In this document: positions 16,930 to 26,473 of the stretch, piece after piece
Layout: every line of letters begins with the position of its first letter
Numbering within the stretch: position 1 is the stretch's first letter
Assembly (NCBI GenBank): GCA_963713085.1
Contig: CAVQKQ010000024.1
Coordinates: forward strand, 1-64,000
Reading direction: 5' to 3'
DNA: 64,000 nucleotides
Source: PFJX01 sp963713085
Lineage (GTDB): Bacteria; Pseudomonadota; Gammaproteobacteria; Burkholderiales; Thiobacillaceae
The notes under the pieces: generated by a model
Databases searched by the model: none
Told to the model about the DNA's origin: nothing
Seen by the model: the letters and a program-made list of their open reading frames with translations, nothing else
Program-made: the position numbers and the translations under genes

Positions 16930-17973
16930 TCAAAGGGCGGCCAGGATCTTGCGCACCGGTGTGGGCAGTGCGGCGCCATCCATATCGTCCAAGGCCAGCC
17001 AGAGCCGGCCCGGCTCGCCTGCCTGGACGCACCTGGCCACATCCAGGCGCCAGGGCCGGATGGTGAGGCGGAAGTGGGTGAAGCAATGGACCAGGATCGG
17101 AAGGGGTTGGCCGGTCTCACCCGCGTAGCCGAGCCGCTGCGCGGCGGCGCGGGGGTCGTCCCGAACCGGACATTCCGGCAGGCTCCACAGACCGCCCCAG
17201 ATGCCGGGGGCCGGGCGCTTTTCCAGCAACACCTCCCCGGCATGGACCAGCACCAGCATGGCCGTTTCCCTTTGCGGAAGCACCTTGCGAGGCCGGGTGC
17301 CGGGCAGTTCGGCCTGGCTGCCCTGGTGGTTGGCCATGCACTCGTCAGTGAAGGGACAGTCGCCGCAGCGGGGCCGGGAACGGGTACAGAGGGTGGCGCC
17401 CAGGTCCATGAGGCCCTGGGTGTAGGCGCGGATTCCGCTCTCCGGCAGCAGTTCTTCCGCCAGTGCCCAGAGGCGGTTTTCCACGGCCTTATCGCCCGGC
17501 CAGCCTTCCACGCCGAATACCCGGGCCAGCACTCGCTTTACGTTGCCGTCCAGGATTGCGGATCGCCGGCCGAAGGCGCAGACGGCGATGGCAGCGGCGG
17601 TGGAACGGCCGATGCCGGGCAGGGCCAGGATGGCATCCACTTCCCGGGGGAAGCGTCCGGCGTGGGCGCTCACCACTTGGCGGGCCGCCGCGTGGAGGTT
17701 GCGGGCCCGGGTGTAGTAGCCAAGTCCGGCCCAATGGGCCATGACTTCCTCCTCTGCGGCCGCGGCCAGGCTGGCGATGTCGGGAAAGCGGGCGAGAAAG
17801 CGCAGGTAGTAGGGAATGACGGTTTCCACCTGGGTCTGCTGCAGCATGATCTCCGACAGCCAGATGGGGTAAGGGTCCATGCCGCCTTGCCAGGGCAGCT
17901 CGTGGCGGCCGTGGGTCCGCTGCCAGGCGATCAGGCGGCGGGCGAAATCCTGCTTCAAGGGGTCGGGGCTCAT
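16930..17973 (-). CDS. mutY: Adenine DNA glycosylase MutY
   Basis: MutY removes adenine mispaired with 8-oxoguanine. The 347-residue protein shows LSEIMLQQTQVETVIPYY (catalytic Glu region), the helix-hairpin-helix LPGIGRSTAAAI, the catalytic Asp in ILDGNVKRVLAR, and the [4Fe-4S] cysteines in CTRSRPRCGDCPFTDEC. A C-terminal NUDIX-like 8-oxoG recognition domain follows (LVLVHAGEVLLEKRPAPGIWGGLWSLPE). The ATG at 17973 gives the normal length. It is divergent from the radical SAM gene with only about 25 bases between starts. Confidence 0.95.
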   Translation of the reverse strand: MSPDPLKQDFARRLIAWQRTHGRHELPWQGGMDPYPIWLSEIMLQQTQVETVIPYYLRFLARFPDIASLAAAAEEEVMAHWAGLGYYTRARNLHAAARQVVSAHAGRFPREVDAILALPGIGRSTAAAIAVCAFGRRSAILDGNVKRVLARVFGVEGWPGDKAVENRLWALAEELLPESGIRAYTQGLMDLGATLCTRSRPRCGDCPFTDECMANHQGSQAELPGTRPRKVLPQRETAMLVLVHAGEVLLEKRPAPGIWGGLWSLPECPVRDDPRAAAQRLGYAGETGQPLPILVHCFTHFRLTIRPWRLDVARCVQAGEPGRLWLALDDMDGAALPTPVRKILAAL

Positions 17974-17998
17974 GCCCCGAGTGTGCCAGAATCCAGCC

Positions 17999-18859
17999 AT
18001 GGCCCGCATCGCTTCGCCCCTATCCACCGCCAATCACGACCGGGATGCGACCGGCATGACCTACGTCTATCCGGTGGTGTCGCGCCGGGCCGAGGGCGTA
18101 TCGGTCGGGGTGAACCTGAACCCCAACAACGCCTGCAACTGGCGCTGCATCTACTGCCAGGTGCCCGACCTGAAGCGGGGCGGGCCGCCACCCATCGATC
18201 TGGACAAGCTTGAAGAAGAATTGCGCGCCATGCTTACCGACATCGTTCAGGGTGAGTTCATGGCGCTGCATGTGCCGGAAGGCATGCGCCGACTCAACGA
18301 CGTGGCTCTGTCCGGCAACGGGGAGCCCACCAGCGCGTTGGAATTTCCCGCCGTGGTGGCTTTGATCGGTCGGGTCCTGGAGACATTCGATCTGTCCGGC
18401 AAGATTAAGGTGGTACTCATCACCAACGGCAGCCTGGTCCACAAGGCTTACGTGCACGACGGGCTGCGTACCATGGCCAAGCTCAACGGCGAGGTCTGGT
18501 TCAAGTTCGACCGGGCCACCAGGGCCGGGCTGCGTTTGGTGAATGGCACGGGAACGGACTTGGAGCATCATTTCCAGCGCCTCAAGGTGGTGGCCGGGCT
18601 GTGCCCCACCTGGGTCCAGACATGCATGTTCGCCCTGGATGGCGAGCCGCCTAGCGGGTATGAGATCGAGGCCTACCTCAAACTCCTGACACGCGCTCTG
18701 GACGAAGTGACGCCCCTAGAGGGGGTGCTGCTTTATGGCCTGGCCCGGCCGTCCCTGCAGGCCGAAGCCCCACGCCTCTCCAATTTGCCGCCGGAATGGA
18801 TGGTGCAGCTGGCGGACCACATCCGGGCCTTGGGACTGGCGGTGCGGACCGCCTTCTGA
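17999..18859 (+). CDS. Radical SAM protein
   Basis: This 286-residue protein has the radical SAM iron-sulphur motif CNWRCIYCQ at about residues 44-52, followed by SGNGEPTSALEF (the GGEP-like SAM-contacting motif) and VVLITNGS. It resembles wybutosine/MoaA-like radical SAM proteins found widely in proteobacteria, but the substrate is not known. The ATG at 17999 is only about 25 bases from the divergent mutY start, so the two promoters must overlap. There is no C-terminal extra cluster. Confidence 0.88.
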   Translation: MARIASPLSTANHDRDATGMTYVYPVVSRRAEGVSVGVNLNPNNACNWRCIYCQVPDLKRGGPPPIDLDKLEEELRAMLTDIVQGEFMALHVPEGMRRLNDVALSGNGEPTSALEFPAVVALIGRVLETFDLSGKIKVVLITNGSLVHKAYVHDGLRTMAKLNGEVWFKFDRATRAGLRLVNGTGTDLEHHFQRLKVVAGLCPTWVQTCMFALDGEPPSGYEIEAYLKLLTRALDEVTPLEGVLLYGLARPSLQAEAPRLSNLPPEWMVQLADHIRALGLAVRTAF

Positions 18860-18905
18860 CGTCGCATCGGAACCAGGCCACCAAACGCCGCCCTGGCGGG
18901 CCGCG

Positions 18906-19616
18906 TCAACCGCCCTGTCTCGCCTCTCCCGAGCGTAACTTCGCCTCAAGGCGGGTTCGGGTAAGCGTCAGCGCCTCCAGACCGTGGCTGTTGGTGAACA
19001 GATACATGCCACCCATCGGACTGACCCAATGGAGTATCAGGACACGCCGTTCTCCGTTGCCCTCGAATGACACCTTGTCGCCCAATTTGAGTTTGGGCAT
19101 GGCTCGCTGGTTGGATGTTGCCGAACCATCCTGTGGCGGTACGGACAAGGCGGCGAGTTCCGCTTCGTTGGCCTCCTGGGTCGAACCGTGCGCCAATTTG
19201 GTGAGGTCTGAATTGGGGGACGGGCCGATATGCAAGCCATCCCGCGCCACGGATGCGTGCAGCATGGCGAGCTGCCTGAAAAAACCGTCGCGCTGCTTCA
19301 TTGGCAATCCCAGCGCCGCGCAACCTTCCTGCAGCCGCGCCAACAATACCGGCAGGACGCGCAGCATCTTTTCGGTCTCCGCCCGCCCCGACTTGGGGGC
19401 CAGACTCCAGATCAGGGCGTTCGCCGTGTCCCAGCCCGCCTGCCAGTCCGGATCATGATTACCCTTGGCCATGTAGATGGCGAGCATCAATCTGGCCCAG
19501 TGCCCCAGTAGAAAATCGTGCACCTCGTCCGGCGCGTCGCCTTCCATGAGGTGACGCTCGAGCTCCGAACGTATGCGGGCCGCCACCGCAAGTTCTTCTG
19601 ATTTTTTTTCGTTCAT
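18906..19616 (-). CDS. Short DUF1631 (C-terminal PilZ-like) family protein
   Basis: This 236-residue protein's C-terminal 60 residues (LKLGDKVSFEG...RRVLILHWVSPMGGMYLFTNSHGLEALTLTRTRLE) match the end of DUF1631 proteins, a beta-barrel-like segment. The long helical N-terminal part of typical DUF1631 proteins (about 700 residues) is mostly absent, leaving a helical domain of about 150 residues. The start is taken at the ATG at 19616; a GTG two codons upstream is possible. It is divergent from the M23 peptidase gene. Function unknown; c-di-GMP or regulatory binding is only a suggestion. Confidence 0.7.
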   Translation of the reverse strand: MNEKKSEELAVAARIRSELERHLMEGDAPDEVHDFLLGHWARLMLAIYMAKGNHDPDWQAGWDTANALIWSLAPKSGRAETEKMLRVLPVLLARLQEGCAALGLPMKQRDGFFRQLAMLHASVARDGLHIGPSPNSDLTKLAHGSTQEANEAELAALSVPPQDGSATSNQRAMPKLKLGDKVSFEGNGERRVLILHWVSPMGGMYLFTNSHGLEALTLTRTRLEAKLRSGEARQGG

Positions 19617-19746
19617 GACCACTTAAGTAATCCTTCGCTAGGCCGATAACGTCCTGGAACGCCATTTCTTTAGATACAAGCCCTTAATTTTGCGCAGTGC
19701 CATCTCTCTGTTAACATCGCCGCTGTTTGCCTGGAGCCCAACGACC

Positions 19747-21030
19747 ATGAAATTCGCCACGCCCCTTGCCAGTAAACGCTTGTTGCTCGTTTTGGCCACC
19801 TTGCCCTTCCTGGGCGTCGTCGCCGCATTCGGCATTGCGCCGAACACGGTTACCGAAAATGTAGTTCAGGAGACCGTGGTCGAATCCCTGGCGCTCCCGC
19901 CGGTTCAGCCGGTCGATAACGGCACATTCGACTTTTGGCGAGAAGAGCGCATCGCGAGAGGCGACACCCTTTCCAGCCTGTTGAAGCGACTCGGCGTGGA
20001 TAATGAGGATATCCAGAAATTCCTCGTCACCGCTCACCAAACGAAATCCCTGGGCCGCCTGAAACCCGGCCGCAGCGTGTTGGCGCGGGTCACGTCCGGC
20101 GGCCGGCTCATGCTGTTCCGTTATCTGCTGTCCGACGAGTCGCTGGTCACTGTGGATCGTGTGAACGACGCATTTAGGGCCAGCGAACAAGCGGTCAAAC
20201 TAGAGGCTCGATCCGTGCTTCGTTCTGGCCTCATCGAGGGCTCCTTGTTCGGCGCCACGGATGCGGCCGACGTTCCTGACAGCATCGCCTCTGAGCTGGC
20301 CGAGGTCTTCTCCGGCGACATCGATTTCCAAAAAGACCTGCGTCGCGGGGATCGCTTCTCGCTGGTTTACGAGGCCTTCTACTACGAAGGCCAGATGGTA
20401 AAGACCGGACGACTCCTGGCCGCGGAATTCGTCAATCAGGGCAAGTCATACCGCGCCGTGTATTTCAAGGACCCCCAGGGCAGGGAAGGCTATTTCGGCC
20501 AGGACGGCCAGAGTCTAAAGCGGGCTTTCCTCAAGTCCCCCATGCCCTTCAGCCGGATATCCTCGGGCTTTACCACCGCCAGGTTCCACCCGATCCTGAA
20601 ACTCTGGCGCGCGCATAGAGGCGTGGATTACGCCGCCCCCACCGGTGCCCCGGTACGCTCGGTGGCTGATGGCGTGGTGGCCTTTTCCGGTCGACAGCAT
20701 GGCTACGGCAACCTACTCGTGCTCGACCACCAACGCCCTTACAGCACCGCCTACGGCCACTTGTCCCGCTTCGCCAAGGGCATCAGGCGCGGGGCACATG
20801 TCAGCCAGGGGCAGATCGTCGCTTATGTCGGCGCCACCGGCTTGGCCACCGGTCCGCATCTTCATTTCGAATTCCGGGTTGCGGGGGTGCAAAAAAATCC
20901 CCTGACCTTGAAACTCCCCACCTCCTATCCGCTCGATCGCCGCTACAAGACCGCTTTCGTGGCCAAGGCTCAGCCGCTAATCGGCAAGTTGGATCTGTTG
21001 CGTTCCACCAATCTCGCCAAGTTGGACTGA
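19747..21030 (+). CDS. M23 family metallopeptidase (peptidoglycan endopeptidase)
   Basis: This 427-residue envelope protein has an N-terminal signal anchor (LLLVLATLPFLGVVAAFGI). A LysM/OapA-like middle carries RGDTLSSLLKRLGV and the FSGDIDFQKDLRRGDRFSLVYE block of MepM-type proteins. The C-terminal LytM domain has zinc ligands in HRGVDYAAP and GPHLHFEF. It likely cleaves peptidoglycan cross-bridges in the periplasm during growth or division. The ATG at 19747 gives a proper signal peptide; the longer open frame adds an unrelated leader. Confidence 0.92.
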   Translation: MKFATPLASKRLLLVLATLPFLGVVAAFGIAPNTVTENVVQETVVESLALPPVQPVDNGTFDFWREERIARGDTLSSLLKRLGVDNEDIQKFLVTAHQTKSLGRLKPGRSVLARVTSGGRLMLFRYLLSDESLVTVDRVNDAFRASEQAVKLEARSVLRSGLIEGSLFGATDAADVPDSIASELAEVFSGDIDFQKDLRRGDRFSLVYEAFYYEGQMVKTGRLLAAEFVNQGKSYRAVYFKDPQGREGYFGQDGQSLKRAFLKSPMPFSRISSGFTTARFHPILKLWRAHRGVDYAAPTGAPVRSVADGVVAFSGRQHGYGNLLVLDHQRPYSTAYGHLSRFAKGIRRGAHVSQGQIVAYVGATGLATGPHLHFEFRVAGVQKNPLTLKLPTSYPLDRRYKTAFVAKAQPLIGKLDLLRSTNLAKLD

Positions 21031-21103
21031 CCGGGCATATCGCCATTCTGACTTGGCGGCGCTTGGCCCGTTGAGTGAACGGGCGGTAACCGAAAGCGCC
21101 GTC

Positions 21104-21853
21104 TCAAAGGTTACAGAAGGTTAATTCGAACACGATATCCTGGTCGCAGGGACGCGGCTTCAGGACAGTGTCCGGCACCAGGAAACGCACGTTCACCGCA
21201 TACTTGTTGGCGCTGACCTCCGGCGCGCAAGAAGCATCAGTGGCAATTCTCAACAGATGCGCGGTGCGACCGGCCAACATGAGTTGGAAAGTCCCCTGAA
21301 CCGCCGTGTGCTCGCTGACATGGCCGCTATCGCGGAGTATCCGTAGCACGATATCCACCGCACCCTTCAACGGCAGCAACGGTCCCAGCCATTCCATCAG
21401 ATCGGCGGTACGCGCGGTCGGGGCTTGGTTTAACCAATAGTGATAAACGGGAAGGTCGAAACTACAGGTACCGCCCGGAATTCCTGCCCGTCCTTTGATG
21501 CCCGCAAGCCATTCGTTATCCCTGACATGCTGTCCCATCTTGCCGGTCATTGCATGCAGGTCGGCAAGGGCCGCTGCGATCCGGGACAAGACCTGATCGA
21601 GGCGCTTGGAATCCACGGCGGGATTTGATCTTAGCGACTCGAGGCCGTTCTTCTGGCGCTCCAACTCTTGGATCAATTCGCTTTTCAGTTCGGACCGGGT
21701 CGTGACATCGACGATCTCGAACAAAGCCAGCATTCCGGCATGGTGGGAGCGCACATCCTCCGCCCGGGCGAAAAACAAGGCTTTGTCGAACAAATCCTCC
21801 AAACGCAACCAGGTACGGATGCGTTCGTTGAGGGGGAATTCGTAGACTGTCAC
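21104..21853 (-). CDS. zapD: Cell division protein ZapD
   Basis: This 249-residue protein begins VYEFPLNERIRTWLRLEDLF, the ZapD signature, and contains the LLDI-like helical region, GGTCSFDLPVYHYWLN and NKYAVNVRFL. ZapD cross-links FtsZ filaments at the division ring. The start codon is GTG at 21853. It closes the pilB-pilC-pilD-coaE-zapD run, an order common in betaproteobacteria. The stop codon is about 75 bases from the end of the convergent M23 gene. Confidence 0.93.
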   Translation of the reverse strand: MTVYEFPLNERIRTWLRLEDLFDKALFFARAEDVRSHHAGMLALFEIVDVTTRSELKSELIQELERQKNGLESLRSNPAVDSKRLDQVLSRIAAALADLHAMTGKMGQHVRDNEWLAGIKGRAGIPGGTCSFDLPVYHYWLNQAPTARTADLMEWLGPLLPLKGAVDIVLRILRDSGHVSEHTAVQGTFQLMLAGRTAHLLRIATDASCAPEVSANKYAVNVRFLVPDTVLKPRPCDQDIVFELTFCNL

Positions 21854-21957
21854 CAGGCGTGGCTCAATAGGATGGGTGAAGAAAGTTTTGCAACGGCTTG
21901 AATAGCCGGGGATTTTGCAGGATTGACAAGCCTAAATGCAACGTATTGTCAGGATTT

Positions 21958-22575
21958 TTATGGACATTCCGCCCCCAGATCTAAATAGATTCGATGCAAT
22001 CGCAAGACTTGAGGCTCAAGTTCGGCTAGACCGGCATCGTTCCGGATGACGTCATCGGCCAAAGCCAGACGGCTTGTTCTCGTGGCCTGGGCGGCGATAA
22101 TCGCTTTCGCCTCGCCCAGGTCCAGCCCGGGACGCGCAGCGGTTCGGACCAGTTGCTGATCTTCGTCGCAATCCACCACGAGGATGCGGTCAATGACATT
22201 CCGATAGGCGGCGAGATTTTCGACAAGCAGAGGGACCACGATCAGTACGTAGGGGCGGGTGGACCTTTGCACGGACTGTTCCACGCCGTGCCGGATCATG
22301 GGATGCAGTATCGCTTCGAGCGCCTTTCGCTGGTCCGGGTAGGTAAAGATGAGAGATCGCATATTGGCCCGATCGAGAGCGCCTTCCCCATTGGTCACTC
22401 CCGGGCCGAACCTGGCCGATATCGCAGGCATCGCCGCCCCTCCCGGCCGGGTCAGGTTATGGGCGATGTCATCGGTATCGATGATCTGCGCCCCCAAGCC
22501 GGCAAAAAGTCCGGCTACGGTGCTTTTTCCCGAACCGACCCCCCCGGTTAGCCCTATGCGATAAGGCCTGGGCAT
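21958..22575 (-). CDS. coaE: Dephospho-CoA kinase
   Basis: CoaE phosphorylates dephospho-CoA in the last step of CoA synthesis. The 205-residue protein has P-loop GGVGSGKST at residues 11-19, IIDTDDIAH, the LEAILHPMIR lid region and RILVVDCDEDQQLVR. The ATG at 22575 overlaps the pilD stop (TGATG), showing translational coupling and fixing the start. The length is normal. Confidence 0.95.
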   Translation of the reverse strand: MPRPYRIGLTGGVGSGKSTVAGLFAGLGAQIIDTDDIAHNLTRPGGAAMPAISARFGPGVTNGEGALDRANMRSLIFTYPDQRKALEAILHPMIRHGVEQSVQRSTRPYVLIVVPLLVENLAAYRNVIDRILVVDCDEDQQLVRTAARPGLDLGEAKAIIAAQATRTSRLALADDVIRNDAGLAELEPQVLRLHRIYLDLGAECP

Positions 22576-23423
22576 CAGGCCAGCCAATATCGCAACAACG
22601 GCTCGCCCCAGAACAGTGAGATCAGCCCCCCGGCCACGAGCCAGGGCCCGAACGGGATGGGCTTGGCCCGGTCATGGCCGGCAAGCAATATCAGCCCGAT
22701 ACCGACCAATGCGCCCAGCAGACTGGCCGCAAGAATGACGGGGAGCAGCATTTTCCACCCCAACCAGGCACCGAGCGCCGCCATCAGTTTGAAATCACCG
22801 AAGCCCATTCCTTCCTTGCCGGTCAGCAGCTTGAACAAATGGTATATGAACCAGAGCGACGAATAACCCACCACGCCCCCGAGCACCGCTTCCTCCAGGG
22901 GCACGAAGCCGCCCTGCAGGTTGGCGAGCAAACCCAGCCAGGCCAACGGGAGGGTCAGATTATCGGGAAGGAACTGGGTATCCAGGTCGATAAAAGCCAA
23001 GGCCACCAGGAATCCCATCAATGTCCACACCCATAACAAGTGCGGGCTTGCCCCCCAACGCCAGGCGGCATAGCCGAACAGAATGCCGGTTAGCGCCTCC
23101 ACCAGCGGATAACGCCAGGGGATGGAGATGTCACAACCCGCGCAACGCCCCTTGAGGAACAGCCAGCTCAGGATAGGGATGTTTTCATACCAGCGGATGG
23201 CGTGCCCGCATTGCGGGCAGGCGGAACGGGGTACCACGAGATTGTAGGGCTCTGCCGCCGCAACTTCCCTGCCTTCCAACCACGCACACTGCTCGCGCCA
23301 GTCCCGTTCCATCATCTTCGGCAGGCGATGGATGACAACATTCAGGAAACTGCCGATCACCATGCCGAGCATGACCGAAACCCCGAGAAATACCCCGGGG
23401 CTCGCGGAAAGCTCTTCAAGCAT
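22575..23423 (-). CDS. pilD: Prepilin peptidase / N-methyltransferase PilD
   Basis: This 282-residue polytopic membrane aspartic protease cleaves and N-methylates type IV prepilins. The N-terminal cytoplasmic zinc-binding segment has two CxxC pairs (CPQCGHAIRWYENIPILSW and CAGCD). The catalytic aspartates are in FIDLDTQFLPD and GMGFGDFKLMAALGAW. It overlaps coaE by four bases and follows pilC with an 18-base gap, so it is part of the pilus operon. Confidence 0.95.
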   Translation of the reverse strand: MLEELSASPGVFLGVSVMLGMVIGSFLNVVIHRLPKMMERDWREQCAWLEGREVAAAEPYNLVVPRSACPQCGHAIRWYENIPILSWLFLKGRCAGCDISIPWRYPLVEALTGILFGYAAWRWGASPHLLWVWTLMGFLVALAFIDLDTQFLPDNLTLPLAWLGLLANLQGGFVPLEEAVLGGVVGYSSLWFIYHLFKLLTGKEGMGFGDFKLMAALGAWLGWKMLLPVILAASLLGALVGIGLILLAGHDRAKPIPFGPWLVAGGLISLFWGEPLLRYWLA

Positions 23424-23441
23424 CGCTTCTGCGGCAGGACA

Positions 23442-24665
23442 CTAAATCACGGATCCCATCTTGAAGATCGGCAGATACATGGCGATCACGATGGTCCCGA
23501 TGAGCACACCGAGAATGATCATGATGAACGGTTCCATCAGGCTGGATATCCCGGCCACCGCATCGTCGACTTCCCGCTCATAGTAATCGGCTACCTTGGT
23601 CAGCATGGAATCGAGAGAACCGGATTCCTCGCCGATCGCCACCATTTGAATCAGCATGTTGGGGAACACGCCTGTGCTCTGGAGACTGGTTGCCAGCGCG
23701 GAGCCGGTGGCCACCTGGGTTCTGATTTGTTGGGTGGCCTCGGCAAACACGTGGTTGCCGGCTGCCCCGGCGACAGAATCCAAGGCCTCCACCATGGGTA
23801 CCCCCGCCGAAAACATGGACGAAAATGTACGTGACCATCTGGAAACCGTCGCCTTCTCGATCAGCGGCCCGAACACCGGCACCTTGAGGATCAGGTAATC
23901 CATTTTGTTGCGGAATGTTGTGGAATGTTTCAGGGCATAGAGAAAGCCAAATATCCCCCCCCCCAGGACAGCGAATATGAGATACCACCAATGTACGAAA
24001 CCGTCGGAGATATACATCACGAATTGGGTAAGGCCTGGAAGTTCTGCCCCGCCTCCAGCAAACAGTTCCTTGAACGCCGGGATCACGAACAACATGATGC
24101 CCGCGGTGATGATGAAGGCCACCACCAATACGGTGATCGGATAGAACAGGGCGGATTTGATCTTGCCCTTGATGGCCAGCATCTTTTCCTGATAGGAGGC
24201 GATACGTTCCAACACCGTATCCAGGATACCCGCCTGTTCGCCGGCATGGACCAGGTTGCAATAGAGGCCATCGAAGTACTGCGGATATCTGCGGAATGCC
24301 GTGCTCATGCTACTGCCGGTCTCAACATCGGCCTTGAGTTCCATGAGGAGTCGTTGCAGTGAGGGGTTACTGTGGCTCCTGGCGGTAATTTCAAAGGCCT
24401 GGAGCAGGGGCACCCCGGCCTTGAGCATGGTCGCCAACTGCCGGGTGAACAGGGCGATATCCTTTTCGGTGATGGGCTTCCGGCGCGTGAGCGCGCTTTG
24501 CTTCCGGACCTTCAGGACATTGATACCTTGACGGCGCAACATCTGCCGAACGAACACCTCTCCAGGGCCGAATGTTTCCCCCTTGACTTTCTTGCCAGTC
24601 TTGTCGGTGCCTTCCCATTCGAAAGGTATTTGCTTTGCAATGACTGCAGCCTTGGCCAACGCCAT
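23442..24665 (-). CDS. pilC: Type IV pilus inner-membrane platform protein PilC
   Basis: This 407-residue GspF/PilC family protein has two T2SF domains, each with the helical LFTRQLATMLKAGVPLLQAFE and FSSMFSAGVPMVEALD signatures, and three transmembrane segments. It starts with the PilC-typical basic N-terminus followed by FEWEGTDKTGKKVKGE. A GAGGAT ribosome site precedes the ATG. It joins the PilB motor to the growing pilus. It sits 15 bases downstream of pilB. Confidence 0.95.
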   Translation of the reverse strand: MALAKAAVIAKQIPFEWEGTDKTGKKVKGETFGPGEVFVRQMLRRQGINVLKVRKQSALTRRKPITEKDIALFTRQLATMLKAGVPLLQAFEITARSHSNPSLQRLLMELKADVETGSSMSTAFRRYPQYFDGLYCNLVHAGEQAGILDTVLERIASYQEKMLAIKGKIKSALFYPITVLVVAFIITAGIMLFVIPAFKELFAGGGAELPGLTQFVMYISDGFVHWWYLIFAVLGGGIFGFLYALKHSTTFRNKMDYLILKVPVFGPLIEKATVSRWSRTFSSMFSAGVPMVEALDSVAGAAGNHVFAEATQQIRTQVATGSALATSLQSTGVFPNMLIQMVAIGEESGSLDSMLTKVADYYEREVDDAVAGISSLMEPFIMIILGVLIGTIVIAMYLPIFKMGSVI

Positions 24666-24679
24666 GGGTGGTTATCCTC

Positions 24680-26401
24680 TCAATCGTTGGTAACGGCCAA
24701 GACCTCTTCCAGGGAAGTCAGGCCTTGCTTGACCTTTAAAAGCCCCGCTTCGCGCAGGTTCAGCACCCCTTCTCTATGGGCTTGCTCGGCCACGTCAATG
24801 GCCGATCCATTCTTGAGAATGATGCGATTGATTTCCTCGCTGATCGGCATGACCTGATAGATACCCACCCGCCCCTTATAGCCGGTCTGCTTGCATACGT
24901 CACACCCGCCGACGGTGTAGGCCTGCCAGGAACCATCAAGATCCGCCTCAGAAAAACCCGCATTGAGCAGGGCCTCCGGAGGGATATCCACAGGTTTCTT
25001 GCAGTTCGGACAGAGACGCCGGCCCAGTCGCTGGGCCGTAATCAAATTGACCGACGCCGCCACGTTATAGGACGGCACGCCCATGTTGATCAGACGGCTC
25101 AGTGTTGCCGGGGCATCGTTGGTGTGCAGGGTGGACAGCACCATGTGGCCGGTTTGCGCAGCCTTGATGGCGATTTCCGCCGTTTCCAGGTCGCGGACCT
25201 CGCCCACCATGATGATGTCCGGATCCTGACGCAAAAATGACCGCAACGCTGAGGCGAAATCGAGGCCGGCCTTGTCATTGATGTTGACTTGGTTGATGCC
25301 GCTCAACTGGATTTCAACCGGATCTTCGATTGTGGAAATATTCACGCCCGGTCTATTCAATATGTTTAGGCAAGCGTAAAGCGATACCGTCTTACCGGAG
25401 CCGGTCGGACCGGTCACCAGCACCATGCCGTAGGGACGTTCCACGGCCTCCAGCAACACTTTCAACTGGTCCGGCTCGTAGCCAAGGAGTTCCACGCCTT
25501 TCGTAGCCGTATTCGAATCGAGAATACGCATGACGATCTTTTCGCCATATATGGTGGGCAAGGTGGACACCCGGAAGTCCACCGCCTTGTTCCGCGACAG
25601 AACCAGCTTCATGCGGCCATCCTGGGGAATGCGCTTTTCCGAGATATCCAGTTTGGAGATCACCTTGATGCGCGAGGCGATCTTCTCCTTGATGGCCAGG
25701 GGTGGCTGGGCGATCTCATAAAGCACGCCGTCCATGCGGTAACGGATCCGGTAGCTCTTCTCGTACGGCTCGAAGTGGATATCCGAGGCACCGGAATTGA
25801 TCGCATCCAGCATGATCTTTTGCAGATACTTGACCACCGGCGCATCGTCGATCTCCATCGCCGCGGCAGTGTCCGACGCACTCGGAGCCTCATCATCGGC
25901 AAATTCAAGATTGAGGTCCTCGGTCTCGATGGTCTTGAGGATGCTGTCCTCGGTGGCCTCGCCATGTTCGTCCAGCCAGCGCCCAAGCTTGTCGTCCTCG
26001 ACAACGATGGGCTCCACCATGAGCCCCGCCTGGAACTTGATATCGTCCAGGGCCTGGAGGTTACCCGGGTCGGACAGCGCGACGAACAACTTGTTTCCGC
26101 GCTGGGCGATGGGGAGCACCCGGTGCTTGGTCAGCAGTTTCCTATCCAGTATCCCCTTGGGGAGAATGGCCGAATCTATGGCATCCAGATTGAAGAAGGG
26201 GAAACCGAAAGTCACTGAGGCGAACGCGGCAACCTGATCCGCCCGGAAACGGCGAGTACGCAGCAGATGTTCGAGAAACCGTTCCCCGGAATTGCGGGAT
26301 TGGGTTTGCAGACCCTCCCCCTCCTCCTCGGATAAGAGGCCCTGCGTGACCATCGCCTTGCAAAGGCCAGTCAGATTCGCGCCCACGGTAACCGCAACCA
26401 T
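24680..26401 (-). CDS. pilB: Type IV pilus assembly ATPase PilB
   Basis: This protein of about 573 residues is the extension motor of type IV pili. It has an MshEN-type N-terminal domain (LPKGILDRKLLTKHRVLPI), Walker A GPTGSGKT at about residue 330, an Asp box, Walker B/His-box blocks (IIMVGEVRDLETAEIA, GHMVLSTLHTNDA) and a zinc-binding tetracysteine (CPNCKKP, CDVCKQTGYKGRVG). The start is taken at the ATG just after GGAG; a TTG three codons upstream is possible. It is first in the pilB-pilC-pilD-coaE-zapD run. Confidence 0.95.
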   Translation of the reverse strand: MVAVTVGANLTGLCKAMVTQGLLSEEEGEGLQTQSRNSGERFLEHLLRTRRFRADQVAAFASVTFGFPFFNLDAIDSAILPKGILDRKLLTKHRVLPIAQRGNKLFVALSDPGNLQALDDIKFQAGLMVEPIVVEDDKLGRWLDEHGEATEDSILKTIETEDLNLEFADDEAPSASDTAAAMEIDDAPVVKYLQKIMLDAINSGASDIHFEPYEKSYRIRYRMDGVLYEIAQPPLAIKEKIASRIKVISKLDISEKRIPQDGRMKLVLSRNKAVDFRVSTLPTIYGEKIVMRILDSNTATKGVELLGYEPDQLKVLLEAVERPYGMVLVTGPTGSGKTVSLYACLNILNRPGVNISTIEDPVEIQLSGINQVNINDKAGLDFASALRSFLRQDPDIIMVGEVRDLETAEIAIKAAQTGHMVLSTLHTNDAPATLSRLINMGVPSYNVAASVNLITAQRLGRRLCPNCKKPVDIPPEALLNAGFSEADLDGSWQAYTVGGCDVCKQTGYKGRVGIYQVMPISEEINRIILKNGSAIDVAEQAHREGVLNLREAGLLKVKQGLTSLEEVLAVTND

Positions 26402-26473
26402 TGCCTCCAAAAACCCCCTCTAACTCATTTATTCATAAAGATATTGCATGCCACTCCGGTAAATGTAAAGCAA

